A stretch of 64,000 nt of DNA from CF-167 sp963695195 (GCA_963695195.1 CAVOGE010000007.1:1674001-1738000), one strand, 5' to 3'. Shown: positions 16,316-25,626, numbered from the stretch's first letter. Program-made: numbers and translations. Notes: generated by a model from the sequence alone, not told the origin.

Positions 16316-17569
16316 ATGACTGAGAAGCCCACCCCGATCGCCAGGCTGCGCCTGGCCCGAAGCCCCGTTCGCCTGCTCGTCGCGCCGCTCATCGTCAGCG
16401 CGGCCGGCGCCGTCGCCGGAGTGGCGGCATGGATGGTTGGCGGAATCGGCGGCGTAGGACTTGCGACGGCGGCCTCGGTGGCGATCGCCTCTGCACTCTT
16501 CCTGGCGCTCTTCGTGCTTTCGGTATCGGTCGTCATCGAGCCTGGCACGGTGCACCTCCGCTGGCTTACCGGGAAACGCCGCTACACCCTGGTCCCCGGC
16601 TCGCTGACGCGGATAACGGTGCTGGGACCCGAGCGGGCAACGCTGCGGGCGCGCTTCGGCGCCCTCGGCTGGTCCCTGGGTCGCGCGGTGCTGCGCGGCC
16701 AGGAACAGATCGATGTCGTGCGGCTGGCTGCCACGCCGACCATGATCGTGATCCCCACCGATCGCGGCAGGCTGGCCATCGCGGCCGCCAGCGAGGCCGC
16801 GCTGATCGAGGCGCTCGGCACAGCCGCGCGCGTGCAGCAGCGGATGGCGGCAACCATCGCTGCCCGTCCAGTGGTCGCCGCCGTCGTCCCCACCGTGCCA
16901 CCGCCAGCCGCGCCGCCGCGACCGCTCACCGGCATCGAGCGAGCGCTTCTCGAGGAACGACTCGTCGCAGAGCGAGCGGCGGCCCAGGCGGCCGCCGCTT
17001 CCGAGCGTCTGGCCGCGGCCGTGGTGGCGACGTCCGCCGAACCGGCGGTGGCACCGACCGCCGAGGCGTCGGCGCCTGCCGCGGCGCCAGTCCCGCCCGC
17101 GCCGCCCGCATGGGCGGTCACCGCGGCGCCGCGTGCCCGACCGCGACCGCGTGCGGCGTGGCAGCGACCGCCCTGGCTCCATCTCCCGCGCCGACGCCCA
17201 CGGCCGGCACCCGTCGCCATGGCGGTGGCTGGCACAGCCATTGCGGCCCCGAGCGCTCCGGTTCCGCGCGTCAGCGCCCGAACGGTCGTTTGGCGCCGTC
17301 CGCCCATCGACTCGAAGGCCATCACCGAGGTGCTCGTCATCGGAGCGCCATTGGCAGCCGCTGCGGCCGTATGGATCGCCTGGGTGGTGAGTGGCGCGAG
17401 CTATGCGCCTGCCGACGCTCGCGCGTTGACGCTGGCCCTGGGGCTCGGCGGCGTCGGCGGTGCGCTCGGGTCGGTTGCCGCCAGGGCGTGGTACCCGCGG
17501 CTGGGCCCACTCGTCTCGATCACCGCGGTGTCTGCCCTGGCGCTGGTGGCACGGGCGGCCATCGCCTAG
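16316..17569 (+). CDS. Hypothetical four-helix membrane protein with PH-like domain and Ala/Pro-rich linker
   Basis: 417 residues, not recognised as a named family. There are two N-terminal membrane helices (about 20-42 and 47-68). A basic segment (about 75-170) follows, whose strand pattern, including VHLRWLTGKRRYTLV and a run ending MIVIPTDRGR, resembles bacterial PH domains. Next is a long Ala/Pro/Arg-rich low-complexity linker (about 180-340) and two C-terminal helices (about 342-365 and 375-415). The ATG at 16316 is chosen because GAGAAGG lies upstream. The PH-like assignment is a weak inference. Confidence 0.75.
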   Translation: MTEKPTPIARLRLARSPVRLLVAPLIVSAAGAVAGVAAWMVGGIGGVGLATAASVAIASALFLALFVLSVSVVIEPGTVHLRWLTGKRRYTLVPGSLTRITVLGPERATLRARFGALGWSLGRAVLRGQEQIDVVRLAATPTMIVIPTDRGRLAIAAASEAALIEALGTAARVQQRMAATIAARPVVAAVVPTVPPPAAPPRPLTGIERALLEERLVAERAAAQAAAASERLAAAVVATSAEPAVAPTAEASAPAAAPVPPAPPAWAVTAAPRARPRPRAAWQRPPWLHLPRRRPRPAPVAMAVAGTAIAAPSAPVPRVSARTVVWRRPPIDSKAITEVLVIGAPLAAAAAVWIAWVVSGASYAPADARALTLALGLGGVGGALGSVAARAWYPRLGPLVSITAVSALALVARAAIA

Positions 17570-17575
17570 GTCAGA

Positions 17576-17605
17576 TTGACAAAGCGCGGTCCGCGCTGCC
17601 ACGAT
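17576..17605 (+). promoter_or_regulatory. Promoter of the ileS T-box leader
   Basis: A perfect TTGACA (17576-17581), an 18-base spacer and CACGAT (17600-17605). The transcript would begin near 17612, leaving a leader of about 290 bases that contains the T-box. Confidence 0.6.
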
Positions 17606-17611
17606 CGGCCC

Positions 17612-17898
17612 ACAATCGAAGACGGCCGTGACGGAGCCAGCGCAGTCGCCGGCATCGAGCCCGAGCAGCGAGCCCGGAGAGTGTGAGCGGGCGGGCCCGA
17701 GGTGATTGCGATCCCTCCCGAGCCGGGGGTGCGAAGCGGCAGCGGCCGTGGGTAGCGCCTCCCGGGTTCGCCCCCCGTTGCCAGGGCGATGCGAGTGGAT
17801 CGAGGCGGGGCGACCGGCATCGGTCAAACGCGGGTGGTACCGCGGGAGTGAGATCCCGTCCCGGGTCTGGGGCGGGATTCGTGCTATCTGGAGAGATC
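17612..17898 (+). promoter_or_regulatory. T-box riboswitch leader of ileS
   Basis: The 287-base leader carries the T-box core GCGGGTGGTACCGCGG at 17830-17845. Its TGGT would pair with the ACCA end of uncharged tRNA-Ile. The base of Stem I pairs 17622-17627 (ACGGCC) with 17744-17749 (GGCCGT). Isoleucine codons ATT (17705) and ATC (17711) lie on the 3' side of Stem I, but I cannot say which is the specifier. A 10-bp hairpin (17853-17862 with 17869-17878, one G-T pair) follows and has no T run. Control of translation, through access to GGAGAG before the GTG at 17899, therefore seems more likely than termination. Uncharged tRNA-Ile would raise IleRS output. Confidence 0.88.
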
Positions 17899-20800
17899 GT
17901 GTTCAAACCGGTATCAAACAAGCTGGACGTTGCGGCGCTCGAGCGCGAGCAGATCGAGGTCTGGCGTGCGGCACGCACCGAGGGGCGCTACCTGGCCCGC
18001 AACGAGGGGTCGGATCGCCGCTACTCGTTCCTGGACGGTCCGATCACCGCCAACAACCCGATGGGCGTCCACCATGCCTGGGGCAGGACATACAAGGACC
18101 TCTTCATCCGGTATCACACCATGCTCGGAGAGCGGCAGCGCTACCAGAACGGGTTCGACTGCCAGGGCCTGTGGATCGAAGTCGAGGCCGAGAGGGAACT
18201 CGGCTTCACCAGCAAGCGCGACATCGAGACGTACGGGGTCGATCGCTTTGTGGAGTTCTGCAAAGCACGCGTCCAGCGCTTCGCTGATCGGATCACCGAG
18301 CAGAGCCAGCGACTCGGAATGTGGATGCGCTGGGACGACTCCTACTACACGAATTCCGACGAGAACAACTACTCGATCTGGGCCTTCCTGAAGACCTGCC
18401 AGGAGCGCGGGCTCATCTACAAGGGCCACGACGTGATGCCATGGTGCCCGCGCTGTGGTACCGGCCTGTCGAACCAGGAGATCGCCACCGAGGGATATCG
18501 CGAGCTGCGCCACCTCTCGCTGACCATCCGGCTGCCGATCACCTCCCCCGGCCACGACGGCGAGGACCTGCTGGTGTGGACCACCACGCCGTGGACCCTG
18601 TCGAGCAATGTCGCCGCCGCCGTCCACCCGCAGCTGACCTACCAGCTGGTCGAGGGTGAAGGTGGACGACGATGGTGGGTCTCGCGCGGGTCCAAGGGGC
18701 GGGTCGCCCCGAAGGCGGCGGTCCTGGCGGAGATGACCGGCAGCGAGCTGGTGGGACTCAACTACGGCGGCCCGTACGACGAGTTCCCGGTGCAGGCCGG
18801 TGTCGCGCATCGCGTGATCGCCTGGGACGAGGTGTCGGACGAAGAGGGGACCGGGATCGTGCATATCGCCCCCGGCTGCGGGCAGGAGGACTTCGCGCTG
18901 TCGAAGGCGCTCAGCCTGGCCGTGCTCGATCCGATCGATGAGGCTGGCATCTTCCGGGATGGCTACGGCTGGCAGACAGGACGCTATGCCGGCGCCGCCA
19001 ACGACGAGGATCGCGAGCTGCCGCTGGAGATCGCCGCCGACCTCGAGCGCAAGGGGCTGCTCGTGGCGAAGGAGCGCTACCTGCACCACTACCCGGTCTG
19101 CTGGCGCTGCAGCACGCAGCTGGTCTTCCGCCTGGTCGACGAGTGGTTCATCGCCATGGATCCGCTGCGTGCACCGATCAGTGCCGTGACGCGAAAGGTC
19201 CGCTGGCTCCCTGATGGGATCGGCCTGGAGGAGCGGGAGATCGACTGGCTTCGCAACATGAGCGACTGGATGATCAGCAAGAAGCGCTACTACGGCCTGG
19301 CGCTGCCGATCTGGGAATGCGAGGCGTGCGGGAACTGGGAGGTGATCGGCTCGCGCGATGAGCTGCGCGATCGTGCCGTGGCAGGCTGGGAAGCGTTCGA
19401 CGGGCACTCGCCGCACAAGCCGTGGATCGACGCCGTGCAGATCGCCTGCCGGTCGTGCGGAGAGCCGACGCGCCGGATCGGCGACGTCGGCAACCCCTGG
19501 CTGGATGCGGGGATCGTCGCCTTCAGCACGCTCGACTGGAACCACGACCGCGGCTCGTGGGCGCTCTGGTTCCCCGCCGACTTCGTGACCGAGTCGTTCC
19601 CGGGTCAGTTCCGCAACTGGTTCTACGCGCTGTTGACGATGTCCACGGTCATCACCGACGAGCCGCCGATGCGCACGCTCTTCGGCTACGCGCTCGTGCA
19701 CGACGAGCACGGCGAGGAGATGCACAAGAGCAAGGGCAACGCGATCTGGTTCGACGATGCTGCCGAGGAGATCGGCGCCGATGTGATGCGCTGGATGTAT
19801 GCGGCGGCCAACCCGGCGGTCAACCTGAACTTCGGCTACGGCCCTGGCCACGAGGTGGTGCGTCGCTTCTTTCTGCCGCTCTGGAACAGCTACGGCTTCC
19901 TGGTGACCTACGCGCGCATCGACGGCTGGACCCCATCGGAGGCGGACCGGGACGCTCCCCGGACGCTGCTCGACCGGTGGCTGCTGTCACGCCTCGACGC
20001 GCTGGTGGGGAGCGTCAGATCCTCACTCGATGGGTACGATGCGGCGGCTGCCGCGCGCGCCATCGAGGCGTTCGTCGAGGACCTCTCGAACTGGTACGTG
20101 CGTCGCAATCGGCGGCGGTTCTGGAAGGGCGAGCTCGACGCGGACAAGCGCGCGGCCTACGCGACGCTTCACGAAGCGCTGGCGACCCTGGTGCGGGTGA
20201 TGGCACCCTTCGTCCCGCACCTGTCCGACGCGATCTGGCGGAACCTGGTGGCAGCGGTCGACGCCGACGCATCCGACAGTGTGCACCTGACCGACTTCCC
20301 CGAGCGTGTTGTCGGGAGGGCCGCGCCTGACGTGGACGCGGCGGTCGCCCAGGCGCGGCGCGTGGTGGCACTCGGACGAACGGCGCGCGCCGCATCGGGC
20401 CTGCGGACCCGTCAGCCGCTTGCGGCGGTGCGCGTCAAGCTGCCGGCAATCGCACGGGGCTCGCTGGCGGCTGATCCGGCAATCGCCGCCGAGCTCGTCG
20501 CCGAGGTACTCGAGGAGCTCAACGCGCACGCGCTGGAGGTGCTCGGCGACGAGTCAGAGCTTGTCGAGCGCACGCTCTATCCGCTGCTGCCGATCATCGG
20601 CCCGCGCCATGGCGCGGCGGTGGGAGCCGTCATGGCCGGTGCCCGCTCAGGGGATTGGCGGCTCCTTGACGATGGGCGTGCCGAAGTCGGCGGCGTGCTG
20701 CTGGAGGCCGATTCGTTCCAGCTCACGGCCCGCGCGCGCGTGGGACTCGAGGTTGCCGAGGACGGAGACCTGCTGGTGGCGCTGGATACGCGGCTCACCC

Positions 20801-21078
20801 CCGAGCTCGAGGCGGAGGGACTGGCTCGCGAGGTTGCCCACTTCATCCAGAACATGCGCAAGCAGGCCGGCTACGAGGTTGCCGACCGGATCGCGGTGGC
20901 GATCGGTGGCGACGAGGTCTCGGTCGCCCGGCTGCAGCCGCATCGCGACTGGCTGGCCGACGAGACGCTCGCGACGACCATGGAGATCGGCGCCGACGCC
21001 GGACTCGCGGACGCCGACCTGAGCGAGCAGATGGAGGCCGCCGGGGGAGCGCTTCGCCTGGCGGTTCGCCGCGCCTGA
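17899..21078 (+). CDS. ileS: Isoleucyl-tRNA synthetase with altered HIGH signature
   Basis: Charges tRNA-Ile and edits mischarged valine. 1,059 residues, in the longer IleRS2-like class. The HIGH position reads GVHH (residues 56-59, in PMGVHHAWG), so the usual first His and third Gly are exchanged. The KMSKS loop reads MHKSKGN (608-614). Cys pairs CEACG and CRSCG inside the catalytic insertion may bind zinc. The anticodon-binding region follows about residue 700. The GTG start is set by GGAGAG and lies at the end of the T-box leader. The GXHH form has been described in a subset of IleRS2 enzymes with very high mupirocin resistance; that phenotype is inferred here. Confidence 0.96.
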   Translation: MFKPVSNKLDVAALEREQIEVWRAARTEGRYLARNEGSDRRYSFLDGPITANNPMGVHHAWGRTYKDLFIRYHTMLGERQRYQNGFDCQGLWIEVEAERELGFTSKRDIETYGVDRFVEFCKARVQRFADRITEQSQRLGMWMRWDDSYYTNSDENNYSIWAFLKTCQERGLIYKGHDVMPWCPRCGTGLSNQEIATEGYRELRHLSLTIRLPITSPGHDGEDLLVWTTTPWTLSSNVAAAVHPQLTYQLVEGEGGRRWWVSRGSKGRVAPKAAVLAEMTGSELVGLNYGGPYDEFPVQAGVAHRVIAWDEVSDEEGTGIVHIAPGCGQEDFALSKALSLAVLDPIDEAGIFRDGYGWQTGRYAGAANDEDRELPLEIAADLERKGLLVAKERYLHHYPVCWRCSTQLVFRLVDEWFIAMDPLRAPISAVTRKVRWLPDGIGLEEREIDWLRNMSDWMISKKRYYGLALPIWECEACGNWEVIGSRDELRDRAVAGWEAFDGHSPHKPWIDAVQIACRSCGEPTRRIGDVGNPWLDAGIVAFSTLDWNHDRGSWALWFPADFVTESFPGQFRNWFYALLTMSTVITDEPPMRTLFGYALVHDEHGEEMHKSKGNAIWFDDAAEEIGADVMRWMYAAANPAVNLNFGYGPGHEVVRRFFLPLWNSYGFLVTYARIDGWTPSEADRDAPRTLLDRWLLSRLDALVGSVRSSLDGYDAAAAARAIEAFVEDLSNWYVRRNRRRFWKGELDADKRAAYATLHEALATLVRVMAPFVPHLSDAIWRNLVAAVDADASDSVHLTDFPERVVGRAAPDVDAAVAQARRVVALGRTARAASGLRTRQPLAAVRVKLPAIARGSLAADPAIAAELVAEVLEELNAHALEVLGDESELVERTLYPLLPIIGPRHGAAVGAVMAGARSGDWRLLDDGRAEVGGVLLEADSFQLTARARVGLEVAEDGDLLVALDTRLTPELEAEGLAREVAHFIQNMRKQAGYEVADRIAVAIGGDEVSVARLQPHRDWLADETLATTMEIGADAGLADADLSEQMEAAGGALRLAVRRA

Positions 21079-21092
21079 GGCGCTCCATCGCG

Positions 21093-21098
21093 TACCAT
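21093..21098 (+). promoter_or_regulatory. -10 element immediately before lspA
   Basis: TACCAT ends six bases before the lspA ATG, so initiation would start at or next to the A of the start codon. No Shine-Dalgarno sequence is present. Confidence 0.5.
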
Positions 21099-21104
21099 CG
21101 GCCC

Positions 21105-21614
21105 ATGACCGATGAGGCGCCGCCCGCAGGCGGCCGCGCCCGCCCGATGATCCTGCTGCTGGTCGCCGCGGGGATCATCGTCGCGGATCAGCTGACCAAG
21201 GCACTCGTCATCGCGAACCTCGAGGTGGGGGAGCGAACCCAGGTGATCGGCGATCTGTTGCAGCTCTGGCACGCACAGAATCGGGGCGCCGCCTTCAGCC
21301 TCTTCCAGGGAGGCAACCTGCTCTTCATCGCGGTTACCGTGGTAGCGCTGGGGATGGTCGTCTACTTCCATCGGACCTTCCGCGAGCGAGCCAGGTGGCT
21401 GCACGGCGTCCTGGGCGTCGTGCTCGGCGGAACGCTGGGCAACTTCATCGATCGCCTCCGGCTCGGGTACGTCACCGACTTCGTGTCGGTCGGAATCGGT
21501 GATCTCCGATTTCCTGCCTTCAATGTCGCCGACTCCTCGATCGTGCTGGGGATCGGCGCGCTGGTGATCTACCTCTTCCTCGCCGATCCGGCGCGACGCG
21601 AGGTTGCTGCGTGA
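21105..21614 (+). CDS. lspA: Lipoprotein signal peptidase (signal peptidase II)
   Basis: Membrane aspartyl protease that removes signal peptides from prolipoproteins. 169 residues with four hydrophobic segments (about 14-32, 66-85, 98-115 and 142-162). It has the catalytic motifs GNFIDRLRLGYVTDFV and FNVADSSI, whose Asp residues form the active-site pair, plus NRGAAFSLF. It is followed by rluD at a four-base overlap, the common lspA-rluD arrangement. It probably has its own leaderless promoter between ileS and itself. Confidence 0.97.
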   Translation: MTDEAPPAGGRARPMILLLVAAGIIVADQLTKALVIANLEVGERTQVIGDLLQLWHAQNRGAAFSLFQGGNLLFIAVTVVALGMVVYFHRTFRERARWLHGVLGVVLGGTLGNFIDRLRLGYVTDFVSVGIGDLRFPAFNVADSSIVLGIGALVIYLFLADPARREVAA

Positions 21615-22594
21615 GCGGAGGCAGATCGGCGCTCGAGGAGCGCGTCGTCACCGGCGCTGCGACGCCCGGCCGGTTCGATGTGGCCGCCAGCGCCCTGGCG
21701 GGAATCAGCCGCGCGCATGCGCAACGACTGATCACCGATGGACGCGCGCTGGTCGATGGGCGTCGAGCCCGCGCGTCCGATCGGCTGCGCGGCGGCGAAC
21801 TGCTGAGCGTGACCCTGTCGGCGCCGCCCGACGAGACGCTGATGCCGGAGTCGATCCCCCTGCGGGTGGCCTACGAGGACGACACGATGCTGATCGTGGA
21901 CAAGCCGGCCGGACTGGTCGTGCACCCCAGCGCGGGCCATGCCACCGGAACCCTCGTCCATGCGCTCCTCGGCCGGGCGGCGGAGCGCGGCGAGGCGCTC
22001 GGATCGATCGCCGGCGTCGGGCGACCGGGGATCGTGCACCGGCTCGACAAGGAGACCTCCGGCCTGCTGATGGTGGCAAAGACCGATGCCGCCCAGGCGA
22101 GCCTGATGGGGCAGTTCGGCGAGCGGACGATCGAGAAGGAATACCTGGCGCTGGTGCGTGGCGCCGCCCCGGCATCGCGCGGCAGGATCGAGGCTCCCAT
22201 CGGGCGTGACCCGAAGGATCGTCAGCGGATGGCGGTCGTCGCGGGCGGCCGGGACGCGGTCACCGACTACGAGGCGCTTGCGGGCGGGAGCGGCTACACG
22301 CTGCTGCTCCTGCGACCGCGGACCGGTCGGACGCACCAGCTGCGGGCGCACCTCGCCTTCCTGGGCCTGCCGATCGCCGGCGACATGCGGTACGGCGGCG
22401 GCGTCGGACCCGGCGGACTCGGCCGGCAATTCCTGCACGCCGCGGGCATCACGCTGCGGCGCCCGATCGATGACCGCCTCCTGCGCGCCTGGAGCGAGCT
22501 GCCACCGGAGCTCACCGGCGCCCTCGCAGCCTGCGGCATCGTCAGCGACCGCCTTCCGGTCGGCGTCGGGGCGGCGCTCGTCGAGGCGTCCTGA
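21611..22594 (+). CDS. rluD: RluA/RluD family pseudouridine synthase
   Basis: Converts uridines in 23S rRNA to pseudouridine. 327 residues with an N-terminal S4 RNA-binding domain (about 25-75, SRAHAQRLITDGRALV). The catalytic domain has IVDKPAGLVVHP and the active-site segment GIVHRLDKETSGL, whose Asp is the catalytic residue. TGRTHQLRAHL and PIAGDMRYGG follow. The GTG start overlaps the lspA stop. RluD rather than RluB/E is supported by the S4 domain and the HRLD motif; the exact target uridines are inferred. Confidence 0.93.
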   Translation: MSGGRSALEERVVTGAATPGRFDVAASALAGISRAHAQRLITDGRALVDGRRARASDRLRGGELLSVTLSAPPDETLMPESIPLRVAYEDDTMLIVDKPAGLVVHPSAGHATGTLVHALLGRAAERGEALGSIAGVGRPGIVHRLDKETSGLLMVAKTDAAQASLMGQFGERTIEKEYLALVRGAAPASRGRIEAPIGRDPKDRQRMAVVAGGRDAVTDYEALAGGSGYTLLLLRPRTGRTHQLRAHLAFLGLPIAGDMRYGGGVGPGGLGRQFLHAAGITLRRPIDDRLLRAWSELPPELTGALAACGIVSDRLPVGVGAALVEAS

Positions 22595-23229
22595 TGGCGC
22601 CGAAGCGCAAGACAGGACCGGCGAAACGGCTCGTCTTTCCCAACCCGCTGCTGGTGGTCGTCTCCGGGCCATCGGGTGTCGGGAAGAGCACCATCGTTGC
22701 GCAGCTGGCACGAAACAGACCGCAGGTGGTGCCGATCGTCACGGCTACCACGCGTCCACGCCGGAAGGGTGAAGAGGACAAGGTCCACTACCACTTCTTC
22801 GGCGCGGCGGAATTCGAACGCCTGCGAGATACCGATGGCCTCCTCGAACATGCCGAGGTCCACGGGCAGTGGTACGGAACGCCGATCGACCAGGTGCGCG
22901 GCATCCTCGCGGCTGGCCGCGACGCCATCTTGACGATCGACCCGCAGGGAGCGCGCTCCGTGCGGGCGCTCGTCCCTGATGCGCTGCTCATCTTCGTCAT
23001 GCCGCCCTCGATCGAAGACCTCGATCTGCGGCTGGCGGGCCGCGGTTCCGAGGACGAGCAGAGCCTGACGATCCGTCGCCGCAACGCCGAGGCCGAGATG
23101 GCGTCGAGCGCGGACTACGACTACGTCATCGTCAACGAGACCGGGCATCCGGAGGCCGCGGCCGAACGGATCTGGGAGATCATCCAGGCCGAGGCGCGGC
23201 GCGAACCCCCCCGGCGCGTCCGGGTCTGA
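22594..23229 (+). CDS. gmk: Guanylate kinase
   Basis: Phosphorylates GMP to GDP. 211 residues with the P-loop VSGPSGVGKST (about residues 28-38), the GMP-binding TTRPRRKGE and YHFF segments, HGQWYGTP, and the IDPQGARSV segment. The C-terminal RRNAEAEM belongs to the lid region. The ATG shares bases with the rluD stop, and the gene's own stop overlaps priA. The unusually basic N-terminal 20 residues are not part of the core fold. Confidence 0.96.
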   Translation: MAPKRKTGPAKRLVFPNPLLVVVSGPSGVGKSTIVAQLARNRPQVVPIVTATTRPRRKGEEDKVHYHFFGAAEFERLRDTDGLLEHAEVHGQWYGTPIDQVRGILAAGRDAILTIDPQGARSVRALVPDALLIFVMPPSIEDLDLRLAGRGSEDEQSLTIRRRNAEAEMASSADYDYVIVNETGHPEAAAERIWEIIQAEARREPPRRVRV

Positions 23230-25604
23230 TGACGGTGGCCGACGCGGCCGCCTCGGCAGGAGGGCGCGTGGTCCGGGTCGCGGTCGAGGCCGTCGCCGAC
23301 CGACCCGAACGAGCGTTCAGCTACCGCCTCCCGATTGCGCTCGGCGTGCCGGATCCCGGCGCGCTGCTGCTGGTTCCATACGGACGGCGACTTGCCCTCG
23401 GCTATCTGCTCGGCGGCGCGCCCGATCCCGAAGCTGGCCTCGATCTGCGCGACGTCGAGGCGGTCGTCTCGGGACCGATGCTGACCCCGGACCTGCTCGA
23501 CCTGGCCGAAGAGATGGCGACCTACTATCGCTCGCCACTCGGCACGACGGTTGCGGCCATGCTTCCGCCCGGCCTCGAGTCACGCCTCCGGCGAAGCTGG
23601 GTGGTCGTCGATGCTTCGGCGCTTCCCGAGGCGCTGCGGGGAGTCGCCTCCACCGCAGGTGAGTTCGACGATGCGACGTTGCGGCGCGTGCTCGGTCGCA
23701 GCGGACCGGCCGCGGCGGATCGCCTGCGCCGAGCCGGTGCCCTGGGGGTCAGCTGGTCGCTGCTGCCGCCCGATCTCCGCGCGCACCGGGCACGGACGAT
23801 TCGGCGACTCCCCGGTGAGCACGCCCCACCGCGTGGTGCGCTGCAGCGGGCGCTACTCGCCGCCTCGGACCCCGTTCCCCGCACCCTGGCGCAGATCGCC
23901 GCCGACCTGGATTCCCAGCCGGGCGCCCTCCTCGGCCCAGCCCGTCGTCTTGAGGCCCTCGGCATGGCCGAACTTGGCTGGGAGCAGGTCGAGCGCGATC
24001 CGCTGGCGCACCGACCCCGCGGCGCTCCTCGGGACCACACCCTGGCCGTCGAGCAGCAGGCAGCACTCAGTGCGCTCCAGGGACTCGCGCCCGGAGGAGA
24101 GCTCCTCCTCGAAGGGGTCGCGGCGGCCGGCAAGACCGATGTCTACCTGGCGGCGATCGGGGCGGTGATCGCGGGGGGTGGGGGCGCCATCCTGCTCGTG
24201 CCGGAGCTGTCGCTGGTGCCGCAACTGGCGGATCGGGTAGCCGCGCTGGCGGGCGAGCAGTTGGCAGTGCTGCATTCCGGCCTGACGCCCGGCGAGCGTC
24301 ACGACACCTGGTGGCGCATCCGCGATGGGCGCGCACGCGTGGTCGTCGGGACGCGCATGGCGGTCTTCGCGCCCGTCGCCGACCTGCGCCTGATCGTGGT
24401 GGACGAGTCGCACGAGAGCGGCTACAAGGCGGACCGCACGCCGCGCTACGACGCGCGATGGGTGGCGCGCCGGCGAGGGCAGTTGACGGGCGCCCGGGTG
24501 ATGCTCGGCACCGCCACGCCCGACGTGGCCAGCCTGGCGCGGGCCAGGGGCGGCCTGGTCGAGCGCGTCAGGCTGGTCGAGCGGCGCGTCGGTCGCGCGC
24601 CACGCATCGAGCTGGTCGACCTGCGGGCGGAGCTCGCCGCCGGGAATCGCTCCATCTTCTCGGCGTCGCTGAGCGAGGCGCTGGCGCGTCTCCGGCCGGG
24701 GCGCGAACAGGCGATCCTGCTCATGAACCGGCGCGGCTCGGCGACCTTCGTGCTGTGTCGAGATTGTGGAACGAGCCTCCGCTGTCCCGACTGCGACCTG
24801 CCATTCGTGTACCACTCGGCCGGGACCCAGCTGCGATGCCATCACTGTGGACGGACCGCCGCGCCGCCGGAGCGATGCCCGACCTGTCACAGCTCGCGCA
24901 TCCGCTACTTCGGTGCTGGCACGCAGCGCGTGGAGGCCGAGGTGCGTGCCCGCTTCCCCGAGTTGCGCGTGGAGCGCATGGACTCTGACACGCTCGGCGC
25001 GCGACGAGGCTTCGAGCTGGTGTACGACCAGTTCCGCGACGGCACCGTGGATGTGCTGGTCGGCACCCAGCTCGCCGCCAAGGGGCTCGACCTTCCGAGC
25101 GTCACGCTCGCAGCGGTGGTGACGGCAGACGTGACGCTCAACCTCCCCGACTACCTGGCGCCGGAACGAACCTTTCAACTGCTGGCGCAGGTGGCCGGCA
25201 GGGCGGGCCGGGGCGAACTGCCGGGGCGGGTGATCATCCAGACATACGCGGCCGATCACTACGCCGTCCGCGCCGCGGCGCGCCTCGACGTCGACGGTTT
25301 CGCCGACGAGGAGCTCGCCCGGCGCAGGCTGCTCGGCTATCCACCGGCGACCCATCTCGCGCGCCTGCTCGTCGCCGACCCGGACCGAGCGCGCGCCGAG
25401 TCGCGCGGCAGGGAGGCGGCCGCGGCGGTGGAGATTCCCGGTGTGCAGGTTCACGGTCCGCTGCCGTCGTACGTCCCACGGCGCGCGGGACGCTGGCGGT
25501 TCCAGGTGGTCCTGCGTGCCGCCGCCGAGGCGGATCGCGCCGCGGCACTGGAGCGCGTCCCGGCCGGTGTCGCGATCGACGTGGACCCCGAGTCGCTCCT
25601 GTAG
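23229..25604 (+). CDS. priA: Primosomal replication restart helicase PriA
   Basis: 3'-to-5' DNA helicase that reloads the replisome at stalled forks. 791 residues with an N-terminal DNA-binding domain (about 15-110). Helicase motifs are Walker A GVAAAGKTDVY, DESHESGYK in place of the more common DEEHE, GTATPD, and motif VI AGRAGRG. Eight cysteines in four pairs (CRDCG, CPDC, CHHCG, CPTC) form the two zinc sites that mark PriA. All catalytic motifs appear intact, so the degenerate PriA of some actinobacteria is not indicated. It overlaps the gmk stop and precedes def and fmt, a conserved order. Confidence 0.96.
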   Translation: MTVADAAASAGGRVVRVAVEAVADRPERAFSYRLPIALGVPDPGALLLVPYGRRLALGYLLGGAPDPEAGLDLRDVEAVVSGPMLTPDLLDLAEEMATYYRSPLGTTVAAMLPPGLESRLRRSWVVVDASALPEALRGVASTAGEFDDATLRRVLGRSGPAAADRLRRAGALGVSWSLLPPDLRAHRARTIRRLPGEHAPPRGALQRALLAASDPVPRTLAQIAADLDSQPGALLGPARRLEALGMAELGWEQVERDPLAHRPRGAPRDHTLAVEQQAALSALQGLAPGGELLLEGVAAAGKTDVYLAAIGAVIAGGGGAILLVPELSLVPQLADRVAALAGEQLAVLHSGLTPGERHDTWWRIRDGRARVVVGTRMAVFAPVADLRLIVVDESHESGYKADRTPRYDARWVARRRGQLTGARVMLGTATPDVASLARARGGLVERVRLVERRVGRAPRIELVDLRAELAAGNRSIFSASLSEALARLRPGREQAILLMNRRGSATFVLCRDCGTSLRCPDCDLPFVYHSAGTQLRCHHCGRTAAPPERCPTCHSSRIRYFGAGTQRVEAEVRARFPELRVERMDSDTLGARRGFELVYDQFRDGTVDVLVGTQLAAKGLDLPSVTLAAVVTADVTLNLPDYLAPERTFQLLAQVAGRAGRGELPGRVIIQTYAADHYAVRAAARLDVDGFADEELARRRLLGYPPATHLARLLVADPDRARAESRGREAAAAVEIPGVQVHGPLPSYVPRRAGRWRFQVVLRAAAEADRAAALERVPAGVAIDVDPESLL

Positions 25605-25626
25605 GCGTCGGGTCCGATGCCATCGG

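Noticed and set aside
17914..19851. 645-codon minus-strand open frame opposite ileS
   Set aside because: Its translation shows no domain pattern, and the + strand carries clear IleRS motifs over the same bases. Long antisense frames are expected at this GC content.
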